From NCBI RefSeq assembly GCF_017591435.1, contig NC_059289.1, positions 19,389,844 to 19,453,843 of the forward strand: a stretch of DNA of 64,000 nucleotides, given 5' to 3'. The stretch is from Portunus trituberculatus. Its lineage: Eukaryota > Arthropoda > Malacostraca > Decapoda > Portunidae. Of the stretch, positions 33,501 to 45,170 are shown piece after piece. How positions within the stretch are numbered: the first letter of the stretch is position 1; the number at the start of each line of letters is the position of its first letter. Below the pieces are notes generated by a model. It saw only the letters and a list, made by a program, of their open reading frames with translations, was not told where the DNA came from and did no database searches. Made by a program: the position numbers and the translations under genes.

Positions 33501-36500
33501 CTGTAGGACCAAGACATAGTGTTATTCATAGCTTTACTAATTGATTATAAGTATGTTATGTGGCACAGATTTTAGCACATTTTGTTTTTCAGTGAGACTG
33601 TAGGATAATAAGATTTTGTGAAAAGTATGTGTGGTTGTGTAATGAGAGGACACAAGGCTCCTTGCATATATAAAGAAGGTTAGTGAAAAAGAACAAAGAA
33701 AAAAGTAAGACATCATTCTGTAAAAGGAGAAAGTGAAAGAAATGCAATAACATTTTAAGAATTTTCAAATGTGTAAAAAAATGTATGGTATGAAGACGTA
33801 GAGTGGTGAAATGCAAACAAAATTATACAATTAGGCAATGAAACAAATGTAAAGAAAAAGGCATACAACTTATATACAGCTACATACAGTCAGCACAAAT
33901 GAAGCTACACCCCTTGAGTGCAAAGTGTGCACAAAATGGTAGTTACACAATACCATAGAAGTTTTGCTCAAGTAGGCTAATTTGTCTTCTGGTAACTGAC
34001 AACTCAGTGCGATTGAGACTGTGAAGGAGTTTCTAGAGAAAATGTGGTATGCTAGATGTAGGAATACTGTTTTTTTTTTTCTACTTGTCTTTCATTTGTC
34101 CTCTACAGGAGTTGCTGATCCAAAGACCAGCATCAAAATCAAGATCAGCAAGATTAAGATCACATGAAGAGAATGACTTTGGCAAATGTGTCTATAAGTC
34201 CTTAAGTCATTCTTGAAAGAAGTTTAAAAAGCTAGTTACAGGCACATCTGATAAAGGGAAGAATACAGAATACACAATCAAGAATAATTTATGGAAATTA
34301 ATAAAATAAAATCACCCACCATGATGAATGAGTATCCAATCCAAAGGGAATCCCAGCCCTGAGGACAGTCCGGAATGTCAAGCGTCTGGCTGTGGACTGC
34401 AATGACTAAAGAGGGCGCCTCACACACCACACACCTGATAACAAAGGAATATAATCTTACACCTAAAAACAGGTGAAAATGGAGATATATAAGCTGGGAT
34501 ATTGAGTTTAGTGAAGATGCAATTTATGATGCTTCATACAGTTTAGAAAATCTTACATCTTGCTGCCTGTATTATATATTAGACAACTGTAGGTGAGAAA
34601 CTGTCATGGAGTAAAAGAGATGTGTCACATTAAAAGTAGTAAGATTCCCACAAATAAGTGTTTCTTCTGCTTACTTGGAAATGTATTTCTCAATGTCAGG
34701 TCCTTCAATGGGCGTCATCATCATGGGCATAGGTTCAGTGGTGGACAGCCAGTACGAATAGTCATTCCTCTGGGCAAAGTCGCACACGTTGTTCAGATTA
34801 CAAAAGAGATACGGCATTGTACTGAACTTTCGGAGGCAACTTCCTGAAGCACCTGTGAAGAGAGAGAGAAACTTAAGGAATGTAACCAAAATATAATATA
34901 GATGTATGTTTTTCGTTTTTTTTCTCTCTGTCTGTTATATGGGATGAGGTCATGCTTATCAATTCTATAGGTGAGGTGTGAATTTTTCTATTTGACCAAA
35001 CTGATATTCATACTATCTATCAACTTTACTTATTTGACTTCTCTTGAAGCATTAGGTAAAGTTGTTGCCCCTAGCATGTACAGATAAAAAAAATAAAAAG
35101 GTTCCATGAAGAGTTGCTTCAGATTGATTTTGCTTTAACCCCTTCACAGTGGCAGGGCAGATGTATGTACTACCAGATGAAAAACTGTTTATCTAATAAT
35201 TATCTAAATGCATGTGAATCTTCAAAAATCAGGTGAAATCCTTCACTTCATTTTTAGAGTTTAAACTTGCTCATTTATCTTTTTTTTACATTTCAAAGTT
35301 TGCCAAAAGTGGGTGCATCTTATGAGCCATCAAATACAGTATATATCCAATAAAACTTCAAATATTACAAAAAACAAAACATGCAATGAACAGGTGAATA
35401 AATAACCATACCCAGATCCTGTCCATGTGCACGATGGTTACCCATCACATGTAAGAGGGAGTAGCCATCCCACATGGTGGTGGTGCCCTCAGGACAGTAT
35501 GGGGTGTTCACCTCTTGGGAGTGGCGGGTGATGAGGTAACCTCTTGGCCGCGGGGGAGGACCTGGTGGAGCTGGTTCACCCGCATCACCATGAGGTCCTG
35601 GGTGACAAAACATTCCATATTAGGGTTTTGTCCAAATTGCTAGACCAGAGAACAATGTAGAAGTACATAGTAAACTGACTAAACTTTTTTTAGCATATAA
35701 TAAAAATAATTTTCATGGGTCATATTCTTATGTAAGCAAAATGTGCATACAGATTTTCTATTTTCAGTTTAAATATATTCCAAACCTTTCCAAGAAAATG
35801 GAGATACTTCATATCTAAGTCTAATGCAAACTATTTCATATAAATATTTTCACAATTTCTTAAATGAAATATGATTATCTCATTTGCTGTCATTTACACA
35901 TATGCTAGAGAGATAGCTGAGTCAAGATATCTGAACCACAGTTTGGATGAAAATACATAATTTCTTCCACCTCCAGACCTTATCTCATTTGTTACAATCT
36001 GCTGCTCAGTTGAGCTTTTGCTTTCATTTGAAAGGTAAAATAAGAACATAAGAGCATAAGAAAAGAGAAGCTGCAAGAGCCCGCCAGGCCTATACAAGGC
36101 AGTCCCTGTGTGTTTAAGCTACCAAATTCCATCTATCATCCCCATCCATGAACTTATCTAACCTTCTTTTAAAGCTCCCTATTGACTCAGCCCTGACTAC
36201 ATGACCACTGAGACCGTTCCACTCATCAACCACTTTGTTTGAAAACCAGTTTCTTCCAATTTCTTTCCTAAACCTGAATTTTTCAAGTTTAAATCCATTA
36301 TTTCTGGTTCTGTCCTGCTACTGATCCTAAGAACTACATTCATGTCCCCTTTGTTAAAACCCTTATACCACTTAAATACTTCTATCAGGTCTCCTTTTAA
36401 CCTACGTCTCTCTAAGGAATGCAGATTGAGTTTTTTCAGTCTCTCTTCATAGGGAATATCCCTCATTCCTTGTATCTTTTTAGTCATCCTCCTTTGCACT

Positions 36501-37741
36501 GACTCCAACAAAGCTATATCCTTCCTAAAATGTAGGGACCAGAATTGTACCGTATAGTCAAGATGTGGCCTGACCAGCACTAAGTATAATTTTAGCATTA
36601 CTTCGGGACTCCTGCTTTTAACACTTCTAGAAATAAATCCCAAAACTCTATTCACCTTATTCCTGGCCTCAATACATTGCTTCCTTGTACCGAGATCGGA
36701 GCTAACTATAACTCCTAAATCTTTCTCATACTTGGAACTTCCTAGTGCTACATTATCTATCATGTACCTATTGCTTGGATTATCTCTACCTACGCTCAGT
36801 ACCCTGCACTTGCTAATATTGAACTGCATTTGCCATTTATCTGTTCATTCTTTCATCCTATCCAAGTCAGCTTGCAAGGCCATGGCATCCAAATCAGATC
36901 TAATTAATCTACCTATCTTTGTGTCATCTGCAAATTTACTAATGTCACTATTAATTCCACTATCCAAGTCGTTGATATATATATATTAGAAATAATAATG
37001 GCCCTAAAACTGAGCCCTGTGGCACCCCACTAACTACTTCTCCCCACTTGGAATACCATGTGCTTTAACCTTTTTAAGAGCCTCTGGTGAGGTACCTTGT
37101 CAAAGGCTTTACTGAAATCTAAGTATAGAATGTCATAATTATCACCTTTATCTGCCACCTCATAAACCTTACTATAAAAGCTCAACAAGTTTGTAAGACA
37201 CGACTTTCCCTTCGTAAATCAATGTTGTGTTTGATTTATCAAGCCATGTTTGTCTAGGTGTTCCCTAATGTTTTTCACTATTATTGATTCCATTAATTTA
37301 CCTACAATTGAAGTTAAGCTGACAGGCCTGTAATTAGACGTTAGGGTTTTATCTCCCCTCTTAAATATAAGAACCACATTAGCTTCCCTCCACATTATCA
37401 GTACTTCACCTGACTCCAGTGACATCCTAAAAAGTACAGCTAAAGGCTCGCTTGCATTCCTTTAGAACCCTTGGATATATTTCATCAGGTCCTGGTGACT
37501 TGAATTTCTTTAATTTATCAATCTCTTGTTCTACCATCACCTTAGTTACATGAATATCTGTCAGCTTTTCATTATCCTCTGCCCTAAATATCTACTTACT
37601 ATCTGGGATTTCCTGTGTGTTCTCTTGGGTGAAGACAGTTAAAAAATACTTGTTCATAATTCTACCAATCTCATCCACAGAACTAATCAGAGATATGAGG
37701 CAGATTCAGATATGACATCACCAGTTGGCACAATAATATTG

Positions 37742-37792
<51 letters not shown>

Positions 37793-37851
37793 GTAATAAT
37801 AATAATAATAGTAGTAGTAGTAATAGTGATAATAATAAAAAGGAAATTAAG

Positions 37852-37938
<87 letters not shown>

Positions 37939-40900
37939 TGTATACTACATTATAACATTGTAAAAAGGTATATATTATAACACTGTAAAAATGGAACATA
38001 ATCTATTGTAGAGTTAGCAAAGGCTAATAAAGAAGAATGTAAATGTGAATTGTATTGCAGGGAGGATCTGTATCCTACCACTGTACATCAAAGATATCCT
38101 GCAGTAAAAGACCTGTTTGCCAAAACTCAATACAACAGTGATAAATTCTCACCTGGTAGGCCCGGGAGTCCTGGCAAACCATTCTCGCCTGACTCTCCAT
38201 AGGGACCCCTGTCACCTGGCAGTCCTGGTAGACCACGCCGTCCACTGTCACCAATTGCACCCATGCTGCCTTTTCCACCATCACGTCCAGGCTTGCCCAT
38301 GAAGCCGGAGGTGCCAATGTTACCTAAAGAAACAACAATCTTATCAATCAGATAAGATACTTGCTGGCAGCATATGAAAAACATTACATATACATGTCAT
38401 ATTTTGTCAATCCTTTCTTGTCCTCCAAAAAAGTATGAGTCAACAAATATTGATATAAATAATGAAAATTAGTAAATTACTGATCATTTTCCAACTAGCC
38501 AAAAACTCCTTCATTAATAAAGTGTCAAAATCTTTACAGATCTAACTTTCCTCATGATCTCTGGCACCTAACTTAAATATCTCTAATAACTTTTCTTTTT
38601 CATATTTCCTTCCTTTATTTCCACCTGATGACTTCATGCTACCATTAAAATTCTTTCCATGCCCTCACCAGCCTATACTCTTAAAAGACTTATGGACTTG
38701 ATGGGGTCCTTCTGAAACTGTGTCTTCATGCTTGCACCTTGCTTATTCAAACTCTTTCATCTCTGTGATCATCTATCTGGCTTTCCTTACTGAGTCTTGG
38801 TCATCCTCTTTTTAGAGATTTTGGTAAAACTTTTGACAGAGTCTGATACAAAGCTTTATTTCCCAACTACCCTCTTATGGCTTCTATCTTTTTCTCTGTA
38901 ACTTCATCTCCAGTTCCCTTTCTTACTATTCTATTAATGCTGTGGTTCATTGTCAGTTTTCTCCTAAATCTATCGACAGAGGTATTCCTCTTAACATTCA
39001 CTATCTTTCTATAATTTATTAATGAATTCTAATCCTAACTTCTTAATTATCCTATTCACTACTAGACTGAAGATACCACCCTGCACTTTTCCATATATTT
39101 CCAACTTTTCAGGAAGTTATCAGATCATGCAAGGAAGCCACAGAATGCCTGAATTGTGATCTCTAAAAAATGTTTATTGGAACATAGCAAACTTATTTTT
39201 TTTCATATAAGAAGGGCACAGGCCAAAGGTAACAAAAATAATATAAAAAGGTTCTGAGATGTCAGTCCCTGAACAAGAACAAAAAAGAATAAGCTAAAAA
39301 AAATGGAGACAAATGTCTTGAAACTTTACTGTTGAAAGACTTTTCATCCTAGGAATGAGGAAATGCAGAAGCAGGCAGGGAGTTCCACAATTCACTAAAG
39401 AAAGGAATAAATTCCTTTCAAATCTTTTAGGGAACTTGCAGTTAAAGTAGGACTTATTAATATTTTGCTGCCCGTGACAAGTTTCCCTCTTGCATAAAAA
39501 AAAATTGTGAATACTGGCTAATTTTTGCATTAGAAAATGAACAGAATAGGGATAAGGGAAAGAAGAAAGTCTTATTACAGCAAGGCTGCAGGAGGAGGGC
39601 AGGGATGCAATTAGAAATTTCAGAAAAGCTTATATGAAAATAGTGGAACAAGATAGCAAGGGATACAACATTGTAGTGATGAAAAAGAGGTTGAAGATCA
39701 TGAGTTAGAGGAGAGGAGCTGATTAAAAAAAAAAAAAATTTGATTCCACCCTGCCTAAAAGAGCTTTATGAGTGGAACCCTCCCATATATGTAAAAGATA
39801 CTTCACACATGGATTGATAAGGCACAATAGAGTTAACAATTGGGGGAGAAGAGAAAACTGGTGAACACAATTCAGAAGACCTAACTTCATAGAAGCTGCT
39901 GTAGCTAGAGAAGAGATGTGAAGCTTTCAGTTTAAATTATAAGTAAAAGATAGACCAACGATGTAAAGTGAAGAAGAGGGGCACAGTTGAGTGTCACTGA
40001 AGAAAAGGGGATTGTTGTCTGGTAGGTTGTATTGAGTTGATAGATAAAGGAATTGGGTTTTTAAGGCATTGAATAATAAGTTCATTGTGCCCCAATCAGA
40101 AATTCTAGAGATCGTAAGTCAGATGTTCTGTAATTTAAGCCCCGTCCACACTATCGAGCATGCTCGACGGGCAAACAGTGATACCAGATCACAATAGGTA
40201 GTGAGAATAAGGGTTGATGATGTCAGAAAAGGGAAAACCACAGGCAGGGATCTGGCAACAAACAGTACTACCAGATGTAGTTTAACCCACAATATCTACT
40301 CCTTCACGAGGCAAAGACTGGCGGGCAAAGATTCCTACATAGTTCCAAGGAAACCTTTAGTGTTTTCCATCATACCAGTCTAAACAGTTTCTGGTGTTTT
40401 GTTCAAGCTCACTCACAGACAGTTGCCCGCTTGTTTGTCCGCAGTTTCCTCATTTCTGACATCACCTTTGTACCTGCCACTTACCCTCCTTGCTTATGTA
40501 TTGAAACGGGATCTGGTATCACTGTTTGCCTGTCGAGCATGCTCGATAGTGTGGACATGTCCATACTTACATATTTTTACATCCTGAAAGGTTGGTTGTC
40601 TACAAAAAGATATGAAAATGTGCAGGATGGTATCATCAGCATAGGAGAGGATAGAACAAAAAAGTTTGGTTTAGAAGACCACTGATGAATAATCAGGAGA
40701 GAGTATATAACAGAACAGAACTATGAGGAAAACCATAACTAATAGATTTAGGAAAAGAATATTGACTGTTTACCACTTACACACCACACACTGAAGAGAG
40801 CATACATATGGCTAGCACCTTGGGATTCCTACTAGTTCCTTCATAAGAATGAGTTCTAATAATGTATATACAAAGATGAGTGAGAGCTGAAAAGTGTCCT

Positions 40901-42635
40901 GTTTCCATACTAATTTTATAAAAGAGTACATATTTTAGGGATTGAGAAAAATTAATAAAAAGGAGAATGTAGGTGGCACCACTGGTTCTGTCTTTATATT
41001 CAATGTATTAAAAAATATTTAGGAACTGAGAAAGAAATGGAAAGAAAGGAGGATGTAGGCAGTGCCTTCAGTTGTGGAGATTTTGAAGCAAACCAACCAA
41101 GGAAGCATGATGACACAGTGGGTATACTCTTAAAACCAGTGGGTTTGAGATTGATTAAACAGTTAAATGAGGAAAGGGAGTTTTGTGGATCCAGAAAATA
41201 AAAAATTTATACAATGAAGATGGTAAACATAGAAAGAGAAATAAAGGTTATGAGATAGCTTATTTCTGGCTTTTGGAAAAACAAAACTAGCTTTTAACAG
41301 AAAATAAGAAACTGAGAAAGAAGTATAGTGAATGTGAGTGTTTAAAAGATAAACAAGGAAAAATACAAAAGAAGGAGAATTATTAATAATGGTTCAAGAT
41401 GATATGTGGATGAAATGCAGTATGGAGATAACCATGGAGAAGATCATAAGTATAACAATTGGACCAATGGGAGGGAAAAGAGGAAGATCATATTAATGTA
41501 CACTTAACCCTCTCTATTGCACCTTCAGCTATTGCATCTTATTCCTATTGCGTATACTTAAAAAGTTGCACATGTCTCTATCGCACACAAAAGTACTGCT
41601 ATTGCATGCCTATCATTTGAAAACTCCAGTTGAAGTTCTCTATATACTTTTATTGAGAAAAAGTTCTTCACACATTTCCCCAATCTACCCATCCACCTTA
41701 GCTCCTAATCATCCACAAATCAGGTACCGTATTTGACAGTATATAGGAAACGCCATTTTCTAGACAACTATCCCTTCTATTTCAGTGACATTCAACTGTC
41801 CCCATCTTCTACAATGAAAATGCTTGGTCTGTCCAAAACTTGTAATCTAAACTAGAAACTCACATTTCATCTTTAGTTAAAATATTGATACTGATCCTTT
41901 ACATAGGGAGGATTTAAATGTTTATCTTTTCAACTTCTCTACTCTGACTGTCTTCAGCCTTTTCTCAAAGCCACAATGTTGCATCTCTTGCTATCTTTTG
42001 CTGCTATTTTTGAGCAAACTGATCTTCTGATTTTGCTAACTGCATGCTTCTCTTTCTCCCAAAGTGTTACTGCACAAAAATTTCTTCATTCTCTTAGCTC
42101 TTTTCAGTCCATCTCTCTAATGCAAGAGTTAACCAGTATTTTCAATCATTCGCCTATTTCTTTTTGGTAAACTATGGAATCCCTACCTGTTTCTGTATTT
42201 CCACCTTTAATGCTTGAACTTTTCAAGAGGGAGGTTTTAAGACAGTTATTCTCTGATTTTGATTAATCCTTTTGACTCTTTATTAGGAACAGGACCTCAC
42301 AGGATCTTTTATCATTGCAATTTTTGTTACCCTTGGCCAGTGCCCATCCTATATATATATATAAAAAAAAGGAGAAAAAAATGCTTAAAATTAATACAGT
42401 ATCATCAAATCCTCAACAAAATACACAGCTCTTTCTAGACTAAACTAACAGCATAGATGTAAGAGGTGAGTATGTACATGAGCATTGAATGTCTCTAACT
42501 TAAGGCCAATTTCTCTCTTGCTGGAAGAAGTGAAGGTGTTTAATCTCACTCACCAATATCACCACGGTCGCCTCTCTCCCCAGGAGTACCAGGAATTCCT
42601 GCTTGGCCTTCAAGTCCTGGGTCTCCTTGCTGGCC
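33102..42635 (-). CDS. Type IV collagen alpha chain, C-terminal part (six coding exons seen)
   Basis: Coding exons in sense order: 42635-42554, 38323-38153, 35597-35412, 34852-34675, 34434-34320, 33500-33102. All introns are GT-AG and all phases match. Gly-X-Y runs unbroken from GQQGDP through GDI|GNI to GLPGLPG. The NC1 domain then starts RGYLITRHSQ. All 12 NC1 cysteines are present. The product is a basement-membrane network collagen, secreted as a heterotrimer whose NC1 domains choose partners and join end to end. CLRKFSTMP and TTEPMPMMMTPI look more alpha1-like than alpha2-like. After CMKRR comes an extra Pro/Arg/Asp-rich tail of about 48 residues. The 5' exons are not in the window or were not recognised. 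Confidence 0.95.
34003..34175 (+). mobile_element. LINE C 3'-end fragment in a collagen intron
   Basis: The segment matches 29940-30140 (GTGAAGGAGTTTCTAGAGAAAATG; GGAGTTGCTGATCCAAAG). It ends in the same degenerate ATCAAGATCAG tail. It lies in the last intron of the collagen gene, antisense to it. Confidence 0.8.
34320..34434 (-). CDS. Collagen IV exon: NC1, second repeat start
   Basis: The 115-bp exon completes the Lys codon and encodes CVVCEAPSLVIAVHSQTL, DIPDCPQGWDSLWIGYSFIM. Acceptor TTATCAG, donor GTGGGT. The exon ends exactly at a codon boundary. Confidence 0.95.
34675..34852 (-). CDS. Collagen IV exon: NC1, first repeat continued
   Basis: The 178-bp exon encodes ASGSCLRKFSTMPYLFCNL, NNVCDFAQRNDYSYWLSTT and EPMPMMMTPIEGPDIEKYIS. 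The PMPM segment corresponds to the region holding the Met of the sulfilimine cross-link in NC1 (established for the family; exact residue not verified here). Donor GTAAGC. Confidence 0.95.
34853..35411 (-). other. Collagen intron with no recognised element
   Basis: A/T-rich intron between NC1 exons 1 and 2. No transposon hallmark was seen. Confidence 0.6.
35412..35597 (-). CDS. Collagen IV exon: end of helix and start of NC1
   Basis: The 186-bp exon finishes the helix with GPHGDAGEPAPPGPPPRPRG. It then enters NC1 with YLITRHSQEVNTPYCPEGT and WDGYSLLHVMGN. It ends QDLG, phase 1. The acceptor is TTGTCACCCAG and the donor GTATGG. Confidence 0.95.
36042..37690 (-). mobile_element. CR1-like LINE fragment in a collagen intron
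   Basis: The 3' end at about 36042 has an AACATAAG-type octamer tail (AAGAACATAAGAGCATAAG). The RT spans to about 37430 on the same strand as the collagen gene. It was presumably inserted after the intron arose and is removed by splicing. Confidence 0.88.
36197..37425 (-). pseudogene. CR1-like reverse transcriptase, broken
   Basis: The upstream frame (37425-37219) has EANVVLIFKRGDKTLTSNYR. Next come broken frames with the SGVPQG-type block (about 37000) and the DDTKI region (about 36930). The long frame 36829-36197 has MQFNISKCRVLSVGRDNPSN, YEKDLGVIVSSDL, VRPHLDYTVQFWSLHFRKD and RLKGDLIEVFKWYKGF. It belongs to the same broad group as LINE B but is a different family. No endonuclease is present. 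Confidence 0.88.
37738..37934. repeat. (ATA)n then (TA)n microsatellites
   Basis: An ATA/ATT-type trinucleotide array (37738-37837) with TAG variants is followed by TA (37855-37934), inside a collagen intron. Confidence 0.95.
38153..38323 (-). CDS. Collagen IV exon: Gly-X-Y repeat
   Basis: A 171-bp exon (57 codons' worth, split Gly codons at both ends) encodes GNIGTSGFMGKPGRDGGKG onward, with no interruption of the triplet repeat. The acceptor is TTTCTTTAG and the donor GTGAGAAT. Confidence 0.95.
38640..39165 (+). pseudogene. LINE G reverse transcriptase fragment, 5' half
   Basis: A decayed plus-strand RT lies in the large collagen intron. It matches the better copy at 61387-61920 (for example the ...TTTTCAGGAAGTTATCAGATCAT... 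segment) and breaks off near 39165. It resumes at about 41755, so LINE and MITE material in 39166-41750 was inserted into it. Confidence 0.7.
39166..41490 (-). mobile_element. LINE G, antisense copy nested in the plus-strand copy
   Basis: Read on the minus strand, 40690-40570 gives SYADDTILHIFISFCRQ-like sequence. 40080-39900 matches the RT thumb of the family. 39660-39190 matches the family's 3' part (for example the TTTTGTTACCTTTGGCC motif near 39210-39240, also at 42318-42345 in the plus copy). It is split by the MITE at 40141-40560. Confidence 0.65.
40144..40558. mobile_element. MITE with ~50-bp inverted repeats carrying an internal palindrome
   Basis: The left end GTCCACACTATCGAGCATGC... 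and the right end match as inverted repeats over about 50 bp, up to the CAAACAGTGATACCAGATC motif (40144-40195 and 40505-40556). Each repeat contains the perfect palindrome TCGAGCATGCTCGA. The interior (about 300 bp) has no coding potential. No clear target duplication was found, so the superfamily is unknown. Confidence 0.85.
41501..41745 (+). mobile_element. MITE E, partial copy
   Basis: It begins CACTTAACCCTCTCTATTGC after TA (41499-41500). It matches, in reverse orientation, the right half of the full MITE at 42757-43505 (shared ACTTTTATTGAGAAA and CCATCCACCTTAGC). Confidence 0.8.
41755..42340 (+). pseudogene. LINE G reverse transcriptase fragment, 3' half
   Basis: It resumes the plus-strand LINE broken at 39165 (GACAACTATCCCTTCTATTTC; compare 61730-61760). 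It ends with the 3' UTR-like TTTTTGTTACCCTTGGCC near 42320-42340 and a short TA run. Confidence 0.7.
42554..42635 (-). CDS. Collagen IV exon: Gly-X-Y repeat
   Basis: This 82-bp exon encodes GQQGDPGLEGQAGIPGTPG and on to GDRGDI plus the first base of a Gly codon. The acceptor is CTATTTCAG and the donor GTGAGTGAG. It ends in phase 1 inside a Gly codon, a usual layout for type IV collagen genes. Confidence 0.93.
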
Positions 42636-42756
42636 CTGAAATAGTGAGCAACACTTAGTCATAATATGTGCACACACTACACACTGAATAATTACCTACA
42701 TCTAAAAAAGAGAGATGTGATAAATATAACATAATTTTAAGAAATAACAAAAAATA

Positions 42757-43505
42757 CACTCAATCCTCAGCTATTGTGCCTAATTGGTGCATCTATCACT
42801 GTGCAACAGCCGAAATCACAACAGCATGAATGAAATGCTTCTTGCTGTCGCCAGACACCATTTATTTGTAGGTGGTGGCCCAAAACCCCTTGCTGCTGCT
42901 CTGTTGCCATGTTCCTTGACATAATCTACCACTTGTAGTTTGTGGGAGATTGTGTAGCTTAATCTTTTTCCTCCTGCTGTCATAATGGTAATGGTATTGA
43001 TGTGTTTATTATGACCATGAAGTTGGTGTTACTCCTCACCAATGGATGGCATTGAGTCAGAGTGGTGATCAGACACTTTTAATAGACATGTGTCACAGCC
43101 TCACAGGTTAATTTCTTTCATCCTTCCGATAATTAATTTTTAAAGTGATAATACTGGTAATGATGATAATACCAGCAGTAAAATAATGATATATCCAGTT
43201 AGGGTAGGTAAAAGTACTGGGAAAAAGGTGCATCCTATATGCCATCAATTATGATATCTCATTGTGGATGATTAGAAGCTAAGGTGGATGGGTAAGATTG
43301 GTGAAGTATGTGAAGAACTCTTTCTCAATAAAAGTATAAAGACAAACTCAACTATTACATGAAATCACAACCTGGAAGTTTTTTGAATGATGGGCATGCC
43401 ATAACAGTAATTTCATGCGTGATATAGAAATGTGTTCAACTTTTTACGTATGTGTGATAGCAGTAAAACATGATAGCAGAAGGCACGATAGCAGAGGGTT
43501 AAGTG
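42757..43505. mobile_element. MITE E, full copy (TA target, Tigger-like ends)
   Basis: The 749-bp element has 25-bp terminal inverted repeats (CACTCAATCCTCAGC… versus CACTTAACCCTCTGC…, 21 of 25 matching). It is flanked by TA at 42755-42756 and 43506-43507. There is no transposase frame. It lies in the intron upstream of collagen exon 42554-42635. Confidence 0.85.

Positions 43506-43512
<7 letters not shown>

Positions 43513-43583
<71 letters not shown>
43513..43583. repeat. (TA)n microsatellite
   Basis: About 71 bp of TA lie between MITE E and a Tigger-like fragment. Confidence 0.95.
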
Positions 43584-43585
<2 letters not shown>

Positions 43586-44240
43586 TAACTCGATTTATGC
43601 GATAGATGCTCCAAGAGGCATCGCGATATCAAAATTGCATAAAACAAACATGTAATTCTCATAAGAAACAATAGATAATAGGGGGAATGCGGGATGTGGT
43701 CCAAAAAAATTCTTACAAAATACTCTATTTATTTGGCTAAATTAACACGTTTTTATTATTTACCATTCTAAATACTAGAAGTGTATTTAAAGTAAAGGGA
43801 AAAACAAGAAATAATAAGAGAAAGTAAAAATTAATGAGAAAACAACAAAACAAAGAATATGTAAACAAAACACTCACTGCGTCACTGCCTTCACCACTCA
43901 CACCACAGTCAGTCACCATCTCCTTCTGAACTTTACCTACCACTTTATCAAAAATCCACTTATCAAAAATAACCCCACATGCAGAAGATGAAGGACGTTT
44001 TGGGGCCATCTTCGTGAATTATAGGCAGATTGAAGAGATTCCTGTCTGTACTCAGTGCTGGCAGACTGCAACTGAGGTACGATAAGAGCGAGAGCTGGAT
44101 CCAAGAAACTTGGATCCAGCAGCAGGAGCAACCTCCTGCCGAAAAATGGCATCCATGAACGCTTGGAGGGACAGTAACGAGGTTGTTATCAGGTTGCTGA
44201 GAACACCACCTCTCGAGGCGGTGTTACAGTCTTATACTGT
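43584..44240 (-). mobile_element. Tigger-like fragment with transposase N-terminus
   Basis: On the minus strand the frame at 44009 begins MAPKRPSSSACG, the usual start of a Tigger/jerky-type transposase, and decays after about 50 residues. The plus-strand end GGTAACTCGATTTATGCG touches the (TA)n array. The 44095-44240 part is shared with 44937-45170 and 46250-46466. Confidence 0.6.
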
Positions 44241-44936
44241 CATACCTCGCCCAACACGACAGTTAGGTTCCTGAGCTCGTGTGCACGGCGAGATTCATGT
44301 TGGGCGAATAATAGGTCCTATGGGAAAATAAAGATTAGGTTCCCAGATCCTCCCCAGAAAAACAATATTTTACCAAAAACGACTGAAAAAAAAAAAAACA
44401 ATAAATGAAGTACCAAACACACATTTTATTTAATCACAGTACTAGTACCTTATTTAGTTTATTTGCTGGTTGGAGAGGGCTTGAAATACTGACTGGCAGA
44501 TGCTTCCATATGGCGTAAGGTCTCCTTGTAGGGCACAAGAAGCTCCTCAACACCTCTCTTGAACTTAATGTTCCTCTCCAGGATGGGATCTGTTTCAGTG
44601 AAGAGGGATGTTGCATCTTCCATGACTTTCAGCAAATTACGAAGAGTCTTGATGGTGAAGACAGGCTTGGTCTCTTCATCATCATTATCAAGATCCTCAT
44701 CATCAGCACCTTCTCTTGCCTCTTCTTCCTCCAGCTGCAGCAACTCTTCAAGTGAAGGCTCAACATCATGTGAGTCAATCACATCATCCTCAGTTATGTC
44801 ATCAAAGCCTTCTCCCCCATCTGTGTGGGGTGAGTCCAAGACGCTTGGGAGGGAAGGTTGTGTGCATTCACCAGGACCAGCGGGAGATTCAAATGGAAAC
44901 CAAATCGTGCAATTGCGAGTCAAAGTCGTGCTCGGT
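44241..44936 (-). mobile_element. Tigger-like element with transposase C-terminus
   Basis: The end TGTCATACCTCGCCCAACACG (44239 onward) and the internal ATGTTGGGCGAA inverted motif are Tigger-style 3' UTR and terminal repeat. Coding sequence lies at 44459-44936. Confidence 0.7.
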
Positions 44937-45022
44937 GAAATATGAGGGACCGAACGCGGCAGCTTTGCTGTGATTGGCTGGCTTCCCGCCTCTGTCTCTA
45001 TCATTCCTGGAGCAGGATCCAA
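44459..45022 (-). pseudogene. Tigger-like (TIGD-type) transposase C-terminal fragment
   Basis: Residues after about 35 read FDDITEDDVIDSHDVEPSLE, ELLQLEEEEAREG, KTLRNLLKVMEDATSLFTET and LVPYKETLRHMEASASQYF, the acidic and helical tail of TIGD1-like proteins. The first ~35 residues come from the adjoining foldback-associated sequence, not from the transposase. The DNA-binding HTH and DDE catalytic core are absent, so it is non-functional. Confidence 0.75.
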
Positions 45023-45170
45023 GATTCTTTAACAATGTCAGAGCAACCTCCTGCAGCGAAATGGTATCCATGAACGCTTGGAGGGATGGTGACAAGGTTG
45101 CTATCAGGTTGCTCTGAAGTTGCTGGGAACACCACCTCTGGAGGTGGTGTTACTGTCTTATATATGCATT
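44937..45170. repeat. Foldback-associated left flank, copy 1
   Basis: Homologous to 46250-46466 and partly to 44095-44240 (shared GGGACCGAACGCGGCAGC, CCATGAACGCTTGGAGGGA). It ends in the short palindrome AACACCACCTC/GAGGTGGTGTT before the inverted arm. Confidence 0.8.

Noticed and set aside
38075..38317. Alternative minus-strand frame over the collagen exon
   Set aside because: It lacks Gly-X-Y. The frame giving GNIGTSGFMG and matching splice phases is the real one.
41900..42170. Host coding frame MLHLLLSFAAIFEQ…
   Set aside because: It lies in the decayed LINE G 3' half and corresponds to that family's sequence.
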